The position numbers and the translations under genes are program-made. This document shows, in pieces, positions 40,180 through 49,818 of a stretch of 64,000 nt of DNA (the first letter of the stretch is position 1; the number at the start of each line of letters is the position of its first letter). Under the pieces are notes generated by a model. The model was not told the origin of the DNA. It saw nothing but the letters and a program-made list of their open reading frames with translations, and did not search any database. The DNA is from PALSA-1296 sp037143335 (GTDB taxonomy: Bacteria; Bacteroidota; Ignavibacteria; Palsa-1295): positions 1-64,000 of the forward strand of contig JBAWZA010000003.1 in assembly GCA_037143335.1 (NCBI GenBank). The letters run 5' to 3'.

Positions 40180-42381
40180 ATGGTTGCGAATCGCCTACTC
40201 CTCTATTGCATTTTCAATCTCATCCTGTTTTCATCTTTTGTTAATCTCTGCTACTCGCAAGTGACAGAGCAAGATTCTCTTTCGCGAAATGAGAATGGTA
40301 ATTTCTTTTCGAGCTTACCAAATCAACTCTCACATTCTCCATCCGTATTTACCTATTCTCAAAACGGTTTAGAATTCGGCAATTCCTTTTTATTCCTCAG
40401 AGGTTTTGATTCGCGACGGATTTCTTTCTTTGTCAATGGAATACCCCAAAACGATCCTGAAGATCATAGCATGAACTGGCTCTATCTCCCAGATTTTACA
40501 GCCAATTCATCGACGATTAGTCTTGGAGCACTTGATGGGACGAATCCCCAATCGGTAAGTGTGAATACAATGAATCCCTTACAAAGTGAAATGAAGGTCA
40601 GAGCAGGTTACGGAGACTATAACTCCTCGGTTCTTGGAGTACAGTTTAACTCTGGGCTGATTGGAAATACATATAACATCTCAGCTTATCTTTCACACTT
40701 AAAATCAGACACATACCGCAATGCTTCGGCAGTAGATAAAACATCTTACAGCGTTTCCGCAGAGAGGATTGATTCTAATTTCAACCTGAAAATAAATCTA
40801 TATGGCAGTTCGGTAAACGACGGGCTTTCGTACTACGGCATTTTTCCGTCTGTCAGGAATGATAGAGCGTATTTCACTAACGTGAATGATCGTAGAATAA
40901 ATTGGTCGGAGACATTTCTTTACCAACGACGTACACCCGAACATGAGATTTTTTTTCAGCCTCATTACGAGGTCATCGCTACATGGCAGATGAACAGTAA
41001 CACAAAATTGACCAACACACTATTCTACATTCAAGGCGATGGCTCGATAGATTATGATGGAACGTGGACATCACCGAATGCGAGTGAGTATTTCAGGCTC
41101 ACACCAATCTATGGTTTTCGCTATCAATTCAGTGGTATCAAGGATACCACATTGGGTAATGAACTCATCAGAAGTTCTGTGACCGAACATCAATTCGGAT
41201 GGAAACCCCAACTCGAATACCAACACGATCATGGCACATTGACTCTCGGCGCGGAATTTCGCATTCATAGATCGAATCATTGGGGACAATTTATTTCTGC
41301 TGAAAAACTCCCAGCTGGATTTCCTGATGACTATCATTTCTATGATTATAAGGGCGGCAAAGATTTATTTTCCGCATCTGCGAATGAAGTTCTGAGCATT
41401 TCACAAAATTCGACTTTATCGTTAGGCGTAGAATTACGCGACCAGACCTACCGCCTCTTTGACGAAAAACCTTTCTACCTAGATTCAACAGACGCATCGC
41501 TCCGCGGGCTCAAAAAATCTGGTTGGACTTCATACTCTTTTACTGTTGCCTCCACCTTACTAAGTCCCTCATTAGGATTTGAATATCGCCCGACAAATTT
41601 CCTCACGTTGTTTACGACCGGCAAAATCACAACACGCGAACCGCGGTTGAAAGATTACTACAACCCTGAATATTTCAGTATTCCAAATTTCGCTCGTAAA
41701 GCGGATGGCAGTTTTGATTTTACAAAACCTAACATCAAACCAGAGCATGGTTTTGATTTTGAAGTTGGTTCTAAAATTGGAGAGTACTTGCTCGAAGATG
41801 GAATAATCTTTTCTGGAGGAGTGACAGCTTACTATATGCCGTACACCGAAGAGATGCTCTACACCAATAAGCGTGACGCATGGGGATCACCAATCTTAGG
41901 AAATGCTGAATCAGTCCAGCATTATGGATTGGAGTTAATGGGATTGCTTAATTTCAGTAAATCTGTTTTCTTGCAATTGAATGCGACACTAAGTCACAAC
42001 GAGATTGGTAAATTCGATTCATTTTCTGACTCTGTAAATATCACAGGCAAAACCCCGCCTGCATCACCATCCGTGATTGCTTCTGCAAATGTAGAAATAC
42101 TTCCCTTCGCTGGAGTATCGTTTAATCTTACGGAAAAATATGTCGGTACGATGTATGGCGATGTCATAAATTCTGATCAATATAAAAATGATGCCTACTC
42201 GTTTGTTGATGCAGGCATTTCATTTACTCAACATTCGCTTTTAGGGATGAGAGAAATCACGTTACGAATCCAAATCAACAATGTGTTCAACTCGCTCTAT
42301 ACCAGCTTTGTCGACCGCGGTGTAGGTTTCTTCGTCGCTGCGCCTCGACATGGATTTGCGACGATTCAATTAGGATTATAG
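40180..42381 (+). CDS. TonB-dependent outer-membrane receptor
   Basis: 733 residues with a signal peptide ending LCYSQ. A plug domain is visible near the N-terminus (LFLRGFDSRRISFFVNGIPQNDPEDHSMNW), followed by a large barrel ending GRGVGFFVAAPRHGFATIQLGL-like (the C-terminal strand ends RHGFATIQLGL). There is no N-terminal carboxypeptidase-like repeat. It imports a substrate across the outer membrane using TonB energy. It is 2 bp after the nitrilase gene and 6 bp before thiN, which suggests a thiamine-related substrate, as in other Bacteroidota clusters; there is no room for a TPP riboswitch just upstream. Confidence 0.92.
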   Translation: MVANRLLLYCIFNLILFSSFVNLCYSQVTEQDSLSRNENGNFFSSLPNQLSHSPSVFTYSQNGLEFGNSFLFLRGFDSRRISFFVNGIPQNDPEDHSMNWLYLPDFTANSSTISLGALDGTNPQSVSVNTMNPLQSEMKVRAGYGDYNSSVLGVQFNSGLIGNTYNISAYLSHLKSDTYRNASAVDKTSYSVSAERIDSNFNLKINLYGSSVNDGLSYYGIFPSVRNDRAYFTNVNDRRINWSETFLYQRRTPEHEIFFQPHYEVIATWQMNSNTKLTNTLFYIQGDGSIDYDGTWTSPNASEYFRLTPIYGFRYQFSGIKDTTLGNELIRSSVTEHQFGWKPQLEYQHDHGTLTLGAEFRIHRSNHWGQFISAEKLPAGFPDDYHFYDYKGGKDLFSASANEVLSISQNSTLSLGVELRDQTYRLFDEKPFYLDSTDASLRGLKKSGWTSYSFTVASTLLSPSLGFEYRPTNFLTLFTTGKITTREPRLKDYYNPEYFSIPNFARKADGSFDFTKPNIKPEHGFDFEVGSKIGEYLLEDGIIFSGGVTAYYMPYTEEMLYTNKRDAWGSPILGNAESVQHYGLELMGLLNFSKSVFLQLNATLSHNEIGKFDSFSDSVNITGKTPPASPSVIASANVEILPFAGVSFNLTEKYVGTMYGDVINSDQYKNDAYSFVDAGISFTQHSLLGMREITLRIQINNVFNSLYTSFVDRGVGFFVAAPRHGFATIQLGL

Positions 42382-42387
42382 TACGAT

Positions 42388-43038
42388 ATGAATACATCTG
42401 CCCTCATACTTCTCCATGGCGAACCGCCACCTGAAGATTTACTTCACTACTTTGCAAATCGTTCGCCACACATCATTGCAACCGATGGCGCAGCGGAGTA
42501 TGCGTTAGAGTGTGGCCTTCAACTCAATACTGTGATTGGAGATATGGATTCACTGAATTCGGAAATCAGAGCAACGATCGCGAGTAAAGGAATTAATCTC
42601 ATCACTGAATCCGATCAAAACACAACGGACTTTGAGAAGGCGCTCGAGCATCTTATAAAAAAAGAAATTCGCGAAGTGACAGTCCTTGGACTCACAGGCA
42701 AACGAAGTGACCATGTGTTATCGAATCTCAGTGTGATGCTTCGCTACGCGGATCAATTTGATTCGATCAAAGCGTACGACATTTTTCAGGTGCATCATTT
42801 CCTAACTGCTGAGCGTCAGTGGCACTCATTCAATATGCCAATCGGTACACACGTCTCACTCACTCCACTTCCGCAGGCTCAGGGTGTGACGACATCAGGA
42901 CTTTACTATCCGCTACGAAATTCGCAAATGAATTTTGGTGAGATCGAGGGGATTGATAATATTATTATTGAGGATACTGCGTCGGTACAACTATCGCGTG
43001 GCTCACTGCTCGTTTCTACTCCTTACGAGATTGGATAA
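42388..43038 (+). CDS. thiN: Thiamine pyrophosphokinase
   Basis: 216 residues. The N-terminal TPK domain has IIATDGAAEYAL, VIGDMDS and ESDQNTTDFEKAL (ATP and Mg2+ binding), and GLTGKRSDHVLSNLS; the C-terminal domain has the vitamin-binding GxxxSLxPxP type stretch (GTHVSLTPLPQAQGVTTSGLYYPL). It makes thiamine diphosphate from thiamine and ATP. It is 6 bp downstream of a TonB receptor, so salvage of external thiamine is likely. Confidence 0.93.
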   Translation: MNTSALILLHGEPPPEDLLHYFANRSPHIIATDGAAEYALECGLQLNTVIGDMDSLNSEIRATIASKGINLITESDQNTTDFEKALEHLIKKEIREVTVLGLTGKRSDHVLSNLSVMLRYADQFDSIKAYDIFQVHHFLTAERQWHSFNMPIGTHVSLTPLPQAQGVTTSGLYYPLRNSQMNFGEIEGIDNIIIEDTASVQLSRGSLLVSTPYEIG

Positions 43039-43064
43039 GCCTAAGTTGAGGCTTGTTTCTTTGC
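43037..43064 (+). terminator. Possible terminator of thiN inside the convergent gene end
   Basis: AAGCCT pairs with AGGCTT at 43037-43042 and 43049-43054, followed by GTTTCTTTG, a T-rich tail on the plus strand. It overlaps the thiN stop and the 3' end of the minus-strand BatA-like gene. Confidence 0.4.
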
Positions 43065-45248
43065 TTCCCTTGCGACAAGCATTTCTGCAATAGCTAATAC
43101 AATCGACGCGAGAAGAAAACTCTGCCATAGTTCAACTCCAAATCTTGACTGCTTGACCGTTTCTGCTAAATTCGTTTTAGAAATATCCAAATGCGTAAGC
43201 GACTGAAATGGTTGCGCCGACAACTTTGCGATTGCTGAATCGGCTTCATCCCGACTTGCCTGCTTCAAATCAGATTCATCAGTTCGGATATTGACTGCAA
43301 AAGTAGCAATAGGTTCGCTCGTCTCCATGTCTTTATAGATATGATATACTCCGGCTTTCGTCGCATTATCAATGTGAACCCGAGTTCTTCCCGCTGATGT
43401 AAATGACTCAATTCGTTCGGCTGAGCCATCCGGTGTTTTCAAAATCAGTTTTCTTCCCGATTGTTCATTTGATAAGAGTGGTAGTGTAAGATCAAACGCC
43501 TGATCGGTTAGATGTTGTGCATCAGCATTCTCGTCCCTTGAAGCGAGTGAAGAAAGATACGCAGCCGTCCGTCTGATAAGCGGCAAGAAAATAGCCTTCC
43601 TCGGAAAATCGCTATAAATTAGTGATGGTGGAATCGAGTAGAGCAACAACTCACCTTTGCCAAGGCTATATTGTGAGAGAAATGATGTGCCAGATGATAA
43701 CTGAATAAGCGGTATCCCTCCGCGCGCAACTCTATAGTACTCAAAAATCTTTGGAGACTCAATTCCCCGTGCTGATAAAGCTCCAGTACCCTCTTCGAAC
43801 ATTCCTGCGAAGAACGGATGCGCGTAATCAATCTGAGAAATACTTGCATAAGCAGTCAAACCAGATGCTGTGCCTTCTTTCGATTCAATCCTTGGAATCG
43901 AAAGTGTTGTAGAAACTGTCGCATTAAAATTTTGGAGATCTATTCCATCGAGCATGAACATTGATGCGCCTCTGCCCGAAGTAATATAGTTTTTTAGGGC
44001 AACGATGTCTAACAGGTCAAGTTTATCTGATCCACACTCAATGAATATTGCATCAAGCTGCGCCTGGAGGGAGGGCAACATCCTCAATTCTTCGACACGA
44101 TGAAACTCAACGCTGTAAGGCGCATCTTTATTATCAGAGAGACTTTGTTCAAGTGCTAAAGTAATAAATTGTGCATCAACTTCATGAGCCGTAAATATTC
44201 CTATATGTCGCTTGATCGGAATCCAGAGTGAGACAAATCGCTTATTATCAAATGCCAACGCATCATCTTCGAGTTCTGCACGAACAGAAATAAATCCGGA
44301 TGATCGCGGTAAAGCGCTGATTGTCACCTTCTCACTCTTCTGCGGAGGAAGCGTATTGATAGTTCGCTGAGCCACACGCTCGTCATTGATAAAGAGTGAG
44401 AGCACCGTTGTTTCTGAACTTGGTACTTCTCCCGTGTTATGAATATGTAGCGTAAACTCAACGGGTCTGCCAGGTTCATAAATCGTCGTTGTTGGGATAA
44501 GAGAATCAATTGAGAGATTCCTTACCGAAATCTTTTCGGCAGCGCCTATGTCACTGACAAATATCTTTGTTTGGTCATCGAAAAGCCTGAGATGTTGAAG
44601 CGTATCGTTCGCGCCTGGTTTGGCAAATGAATAATTCCGGAATTGGCCATCAGAGATGAGATAGATCTCTTTATTGATGTTATGTGAGCTTGCAAGAACA
44701 GAACTTGCAATGCGGAGTCCGTCCTCCATCTTCGCCGGCGCATCAGCGACATGAAAATCAGCAATAGCTTTGCGAATATCTTGGAGAGTGTGCAGCGGTG
44801 GATAGACCTTCCCTTTCTCAATCGAAGCTAATGGAATCACAACAGCTTCATCTCCTTCGTCAATGACCGTAGAAATTTCTGACACAGCTTTTTTTGCCTG
44901 ATCTATGTAGCTTCCTTCACCGCTTCGTCTTGACATGGATGCGGAGTTGTCAACTAAAAGTACCACAGTGGTGTTGGCATGTCCGGCTCCGAAGAATCCA
45001 CCGAGGTAACCACGAATCGCAGGACGAGAGAATGCCGTGACGATACAAATAATAAGTAATGTGCGGAGAATGAGAAGAAGAATTTGTTTGAGCTTCACCT
45101 TCCGCATGGAAGATTTTTCTATTTTTTTGAGGAAACGAATCGAGCTAAAATCCACTCGCCCAGCACGACGTTGAGCAAATAAATGGAACAGTACCGGAAA
45201 ACTTGCTGCTATTAACCCGAAGAGAACGTATGGATTCAGGAAGGTCAA
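43041..45248 (-). CDS. BatA-like membrane protein with von Willebrand A domain
   Basis: 735 residues. N-terminal BatA helix pair (MTFLNPYVLFGLIAASFPVLFHLFAQRRAG...RKVKLKQILLLILRTLL), then a VWA domain from about residue 95 with the MIDAS motif DNSAS (VLLVDNSASMSRRS), a large extracytoplasmic portion and one C-terminal membrane helix (WQSFLLASIVLAIAEMLVA). Such proteins accompany MoxR ATPases. It is the last of a run MoxR, subtilase, BatA on the minus strand; the usual DUF58 gene is missing. Its role is probably in protein or envelope quality control. Confidence 0.88.
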   Translation of the reverse strand: MTFLNPYVLFGLIAASFPVLFHLFAQRRAGRVDFSSIRFLKKIEKSSMRKVKLKQILLLILRTLLIICIVTAFSRPAIRGYLGGFFGAGHANTTVVLLVDNSASMSRRSGEGSYIDQAKKAVSEISTVIDEGDEAVVIPLASIEKGKVYPPLHTLQDIRKAIADFHVADAPAKMEDGLRIASSVLASSHNINKEIYLISDGQFRNYSFAKPGANDTLQHLRLFDDQTKIFVSDIGAAEKISVRNLSIDSLIPTTTIYEPGRPVEFTLHIHNTGEVPSSETTVLSLFINDERVAQRTINTLPPQKSEKVTISALPRSSGFISVRAELEDDALAFDNKRFVSLWIPIKRHIGIFTAHEVDAQFITLALEQSLSDNKDAPYSVEFHRVEELRMLPSLQAQLDAIFIECGSDKLDLLDIVALKNYITSGRGASMFMLDGIDLQNFNATVSTTLSIPRIESKEGTASGLTAYASISQIDYAHPFFAGMFEEGTGALSARGIESPKIFEYYRVARGGIPLIQLSSGTSFLSQYSLGKGELLLYSIPPSLIYSDFPRKAIFLPLIRRTAAYLSSLASRDENADAQHLTDQAFDLTLPLLSNEQSGRKLILKTPDGSAERIESFTSAGRTRVHIDNATKAGVYHIYKDMETSEPIATFAVNIRTDESDLKQASRDEADSAIAKLSAQPFQSLTHLDISKTNLAETVKQSRFGVELWQSFLLASIVLAIAEMLVAREAKKQAST

Positions 45249-45293
45249 GCTAAATTAGTTTAGAGTGTTGAGTAAAAAAGTAAACGTCCCCGC

Positions 45294-47372
45294 TCATGGC
45301 AGGACAATAAGTTTTTGTACCGATACCTTTTGTGAGTAGTGGCTGAGCGATTCCAGTTCATACACACCCGGTGGGTACGTACTGACATTAATCCGCAACT
45401 GGTGTATTTCCGACGGCATGGCATATTGTAACATCGTCCTACCTACTGCATCAATAATTCGAATTGAAGTCGCCCCCGTTAAGTATGATTGCACAGTAAA
45501 AATTCCTCGTGTTGGATTTGGCCAAATGGAGATGTCAGAAATTTCTGATCCCTCCACTACTCCAATGTGCGAGTCAATTGTCGTATCACCAATGTTAAAT
45601 TCAAACATCGAATCTGGTGCATTCCTCGGTGAATGCGTAAGCGTATCCGCTCCGTCATTGGTTTCGATAAAATAACGGACATGTGTGCCCCGCTTCAGTG
45701 TCGGAAATGTTCCAGTGTAGATCAATGAATCGGTTGCTAAGTGCAAATTAAATACCGAATTGAATACACCATACGAATAACGTATGACTGGAAATCGCAC
45801 ATGATTATTCGCGGCGATGCCTACTTCGATGTAGTGAATCGAATCATTCCTCCAAGTTCTACGTGGCCCGATGATGGTACCGAGTGCCAGCGCCGCTTGA
45901 TACGCATCGAGTCTTCCGTAGCCATAAGCAGTATCAGGCAGAATGTTCGTTCGGATGCCTGTCTTCATGACTGCATTGCGAATCGCCTGCGCGCTCGCTT
46001 CGGGATGTGTTTGCTTAATGAGTGCGCATCCACCTGAGATGAGTGGAGTTGCGAGTGATGTACCTGTTGCAGCTGCGAATGAATTATTATTCGACCACGT
46101 ATGAACTTTGACTCCCGGCGCACAAATTTCTGGTTTGATTCTGTGATCGCTTGTTGGTCCGCGGGATGAAAAGTTTGCTATCGTGTCGTTTTCTTCGAGC
46201 GCACCAACCGAAATAATACTATCAGCATCGGCAGGAGTAATTAGGTAGGGGTAGCCGCTATTATTCCCTCCATTTCCCATAGCTGAACAATTCAGAACGC
46301 CAAGTCCTGCAGAGCGGGCAGCTGCGCGTGCCGCCACAGTTGTCCGCCCATCCATATCGGAATAGGTATGGCTCGTGAACTCGGAATCGAATCCGAAGTA
46401 GCCAAGCGAACATGAAGTGACATCCACTCCCATCTTTTCCATCCACTCTAGTCCCGCTGCATAATTATCTTCTTCAATTGGCTTCTCGGATCTCACATCT
46501 TCTGTCTTCGCCAAAATCAGATCGGCATTATATGCTGGACCGATGATTGTATCAGGAAAGAAACCGGTGGCAGCACTCAGAACAATCGAACCATGTCCAT
46601 CTTGATCAGGAGCGTCAAGTGAATCATTCGCGGGTAATGAGTCATGATTGATGAAATCGTATTCGGCAACAACGTTATGCATCTTCGTAGTCTCCATGAC
46701 CTTCCACCGAAAACCTACGTCGAGAAAACCAAGAAGGACACCCGATCCATCGAATCCCATAGCATGTAGTGGTGGCACATTAATTCTTGTCAGCTGCGTA
46801 TCGGTAAGCCCATAGTGGAATATGATGGAGTCATACCCTTGCGGTATCGGCAACACCGTAGGTATCTCCGTTAGCGGCTTTATCGTTGAAAGAAATGGGT
46901 CGTTGATTTCTTCGTAAGTTAGTTCTCCATGGTGTGCCGTGGCGATGGGACTGACTCTAGAAACAAAGAATAGTTTTCTTACTAACCTTAATTGCGCTGA
47001 ATCAAGATAAGCGCTGACTGCATTTGCCCAAGATGATGTTGCTTGAATGTTAATGCCGAGTACATTTAGGGAATCCAGATAACGCGACCAAACAGGCGCA
47101 TCTTCAATCGAAATCAGTTTTTCGGATTGATTACTTCCGATAACCGAAGCTCGCCTACGAAGTGCTCTTGGTGAAAAGCCCTTTATGGTTGCGTCGAAAA
47201 TAGGATTTCCGGGTTTGAATTCCAAGGGTGAGATGCTTTTGTCCTTAAACTCAATCCAATATTTTGTTTGAGCAAATAATGGCTGACTGGAGTTTAGTCC
47301 AAAAAAAACGATTCCGCAGGAGAGTAAGCGGAAAAATGAACTAGATGCAGAGATATTTTTTTCAACGATCAA
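45294..47372 (-). CDS. Secreted subtilisin-like (S8) peptidase with C-terminal sorting tail
   Basis: 692 residues from a TTG overlapping the MoxR stop (TTGA); the open frame lacks a better start. After a signal peptide the peptidase domain carries the triad Asp218 (LLGFLDVGF), His260 (DGHGSIV) and Ser439 (GTSLATPLISGG). The oxyanion Asn lies in SAMGNGGNN. The last 80 residues (WPNPTRGIFTVQSY...YPPGVYEL) form a Por-secretion (T9SS) C-terminal domain. I infer secretion to the surface or medium. The gene is translationally linked to moxR, an unusual partner for a secreted protease. Confidence 0.9.
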   Translation of the reverse strand: MIVEKNISASSSFFRLLSCGIVFFGLNSSQPLFAQTKYWIEFKDKSISPLEFKPGNPIFDATIKGFSPRALRRRASVIGSNQSEKLISIEDAPVWSRYLDSLNVLGINIQATSSWANAVSAYLDSAQLRLVRKLFFVSRVSPIATAHHGELTYEEINDPFLSTIKPLTEIPTVLPIPQGYDSIIFHYGLTDTQLTRINVPPLHAMGFDGSGVLLGFLDVGFRWKVMETTKMHNVVAEYDFINHDSLPANDSLDAPDQDGHGSIVLSAATGFFPDTIIGPAYNADLILAKTEDVRSEKPIEEDNYAAGLEWMEKMGVDVTSCSLGYFGFDSEFTSHTYSDMDGRTTVAARAAARSAGLGVLNCSAMGNGGNNSGYPYLITPADADSIISVGALEENDTIANFSSRGPTSDHRIKPEICAPGVKVHTWSNNNSFAAATGTSLATPLISGGCALIKQTHPEASAQAIRNAVMKTGIRTNILPDTAYGYGRLDAYQAALALGTIIGPRRTWRNDSIHYIEVGIAANNHVRFPVIRYSYGVFNSVFNLHLATDSLIYTGTFPTLKRGTHVRYFIETNDGADTLTHSPRNAPDSMFEFNIGDTTIDSHIGVVEGSEISDISIWPNPTRGIFTVQSYLTGATSIRIIDAVGRTMLQYAMPSEIHQLRINVSTYPPGVYELESLSHYSQKVSVQKLIVLP

Positions 47373-48385
47373 GCTTGAATCAGCTTTGCAATAATATCAA
47401 GTGTTGACATCCCTTCAGCCTCTGCGTTGAAATTCAAGACTATACGATGTCGGAGCACCGAAGTCGCAAGCGCCTTCACATCTTCGATGTTCGGACTGAA
47501 TCTGCCATCGAGCAATGCACGAACCTTCGCACCCAAGACGAGATACTGTGATGCTCTTGGACCAGCACCGTAGCTGATATATTTTTTTACAAAATCTGGT
47601 GCAGTTGCATTCTTGGGTCTTGACTTTGCGACAAGGCGCACAGCATACTCAACCACATTATCTGCGATGGGCACATAGCGAACCAAATCTTGATATAAAA
47701 TTAAGTCCTTCGCAGTTAATATCTTATTGAGCGAAGGCTTGTACTCGCTGGTGGTTGACTTCACGATATTAATTTCTTCTGATTCACTCGGATAGTCAAG
47801 CCAGATATTAAGCATGAATCTATCCAACTGCGCTTCGGGCAGTGGGTATGTTCCCTCTTGCTCAATAGGGTTCTGCGTTGCCAACACAAAGAACGGCTCA
47901 CTCAATGTGTACGTCGTATTCGCCGCGGTTACCTTATGCTCTTGCATTGCTTCTAAAAGTGCGGCTTGAGTTTTTGGCGGAGTACGGTTAATCTCGTCAG
48001 CCAAAATGATATTCGCAAAAACAGGACCTTTGATAAACCGAAATTCTTTTACACCAGTAGTGATATTTTGCTCAAGAATCTCTGTGCCGGTTATATCTGA
48101 CGGCATCAAATCAGGTGTAAATTGAATGCGACTAAAATCAAGTTGCAAAACATCGGCAAGAGTTGAGATCAGCAACGTTTTCGCTAAACCAGGCACACCG
48201 ATGAGCAAGCAATGACCGCGTGCGAGCAAGGCAATGAGCATCTCCTCAATCACTTCGGATTGTCCGACAATTACTTTGGCAATCTCGGAGCGGATTGCCT
48301 TATGCTTTGCGACAAGCTCTTGGGCGTATTCAAGTTCTTTGCCCGAAAATTTTGCTGTGGGAAGATGTTGTTTTGTTGTTTCCAC
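47369..48385 (-). CDS. MoxR-type AAA+ ATPase
   Basis: 338 residues. Walker A is IGVPGLAKT, Walker B the IILADEINRTPPKTQAALLEAMQEH stretch with sensor ATQNPIEQEGTYPLPEAQLDRF, all diagnostic of MoxR. These ATPases act as chaperones for VWA-domain proteins. The BatA-like VWA gene downstream fits as partner. The gene ends with a TGA that shares bases with the TTG of the subtilase gene. Confidence 0.93.
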   Translation of the reverse strand: METTKQHLPTAKFSGKELEYAQELVAKHKAIRSEIAKVIVGQSEVIEEMLIALLARGHCLLIGVPGLAKTLLISTLADVLQLDFSRIQFTPDLMPSDITGTEILEQNITTGVKEFRFIKGPVFANIILADEINRTPPKTQAALLEAMQEHKVTAANTTYTLSEPFFVLATQNPIEQEGTYPLPEAQLDRFMLNIWLDYPSESEEINIVKSTTSEYKPSLNKILTAKDLILYQDLVRYVPIADNVVEYAVRLVAKSRPKNATAPDFVKKYISYGAGPRASQYLVLGAKVRALLDGRFSPNIEDVKALATSVLRHRIVLNFNAEAEGMSTLDIIAKLIQA

Positions 48386-48417
48386 GCTTAATAAAAAATC
48401 AAAAAAGTGATTATTCC

Positions 48418-49818
48418 TTATAGCTTCACGAAATCGTTGTTATAGACTTCTACATCGCCAAACATTTTCATGTCATTCGCTAATACTTTTGCATCGCCCG
48501 AGGCAGCAATTGTCAGTGAATCTGGATGAATATATTTCTGTGCCGTTTCGAGTAAATCTTCGCGGCTCAGCAGTGCGACTTTGTCGCGGAACCGGTCGTA
48601 GTAACCTGCATCTAAATTAAAGAGCGCAATCGTTGAAATCCTTCCAGCAACTTGTTGAGGAGTTTCAATCGAAAGTGGAAAAGAACCAATAATATAATTC
48701 TTCACCATTGCGAGTTCATCTTCTGTTACAGGTTCTTTACGGATCAATGAAAGCTCGTTGATAATCTCTTCAACCGCGCGAGCAGTGACCTCTGTCCGCA
48801 CCTCAGTACTTACTGCAAATGCACCAGTTTGTTTCCGAGCATCAAAAAAACTTCGGGCACCATAGGTAAACCCATTCTTCTCTCGGAGATTCATATTGAT
48901 ACGCGAATTAAAGTATCCGCCCAAGAGCATATTAAGTACATAACACGCCGTATAGTCTTGGTGATCTCGAGTTATACCGATATGCCCAACTCGAATTGCT
49001 GATTGAACCGCCTGCGCCTTCTCTACTAGGGCGACCACGCGTTGTTTGTCCAACATTGGTGGAGCAGAGTTCTGCGGTGGCAGAGTCTTGCCATTCCAAC
49101 TACCGAATTTATCTTCAAGCATCGAAATCAACACGGATTCCGAAATATCACCGGCAACGATAAAAAATCCATTCGATGGAGATGATATTCCTTCATATCC
49201 AAGCTTCACACCCGCAGAAGTTAATGCCGGAATTGAAAGCTCCGTGCCATTTGATTCGAGGCTGTATGGATGTCCGTTAAATACTTTTTTCGAAAATATG
49301 GTCTCTGATAAGTATCCAGGATCACTCTTTGCCAGTGAAATACTTGCAACGCGTTGCAACTTCGCTCTGTCAAGCTCGGCATCTGCGAAGACGGGATTTA
49401 GAGTTACATCTGCGAGTAAATCCAGTGCCGTCGGTAGATAACGTGTCAGCACTGAAGTAGAGATCGTTGTCGAATCCCAACCAGCATTCGCACCGAGTGA
49501 GCCACCAACAAAATCTATTTGCTCGGCTATTTCAGTTGCACTTCTCGAAGCTGTTCCTTTTGTCAACAGTTCGGCACTGACGGAACTGAGTCCCTCGGCT
49601 CCAGCTTGTTCAACTGAAGAACCACCGCGGAGATAGAGGGTCACACTCACGAGTGGTTGTCCATGATTTTCTACAAGAAATACAGGCGTACCTGCTTTTG
49701 TCTTTGTCGAAATAAATTTCGGAAAAGCAATTTGGGTAATAGGTCCTGGCTGTGGCGGTTTTGAACGGTCTAACATTTCGTTTATTCTATAAATGTAATC
49801 GCAATATTGGTTACTCAC
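48418..49818 (-). CDS. M16 family peptidase-like protein, non-catalytic subunit
   Basis: 466 residues from the ATG at 49818. The fold of M16 is visible (SVTLYLRGGSSVE... GLSSVSAELLTKGTASRSATEIAEQ; NMNLREKNGFTYGARSFFDARKQ) including the Arg-Tyr pair REKNGFTYG of the C-terminal domain. The zinc motif HxxEH at the equivalent position (where the partner has HLFEH) is not present; the region reads AGAEGLSSVSAEL. So it is the substrate-binding, non-catalytic half of a heterodimer. It overlaps its catalytic partner by 8 bp. Confidence 0.88.
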   Translation of the reverse strand: MSNQYCDYIYRINEMLDRSKPPQPGPITQIAFPKFISTKTKAGTPVFLVENHGQPLVSVTLYLRGGSSVEQAGAEGLSSVSAELLTKGTASRSATEIAEQIDFVGGSLGANAGWDSTTISTSVLTRYLPTALDLLADVTLNPVFADAELDRAKLQRVASISLAKSDPGYLSETIFSKKVFNGHPYSLESNGTELSIPALTSAGVKLGYEGISSPSNGFFIVAGDISESVLISMLEDKFGSWNGKTLPPQNSAPPMLDKQRVVALVEKAQAVQSAIRVGHIGITRDHQDYTACYVLNMLLGGYFNSRINMNLREKNGFTYGARSFFDARKQTGAFAVSTEVRTEVTARAVEEIINELSLIRKEPVTEDELAMVKNYIIGSFPLSIETPQQVAGRISTIALFNLDAGYYDRFRDKVALLSREDLLETAQKYIHPDSLTIAASGDAKVLANDMKMFGDVEVYNNDFVKL

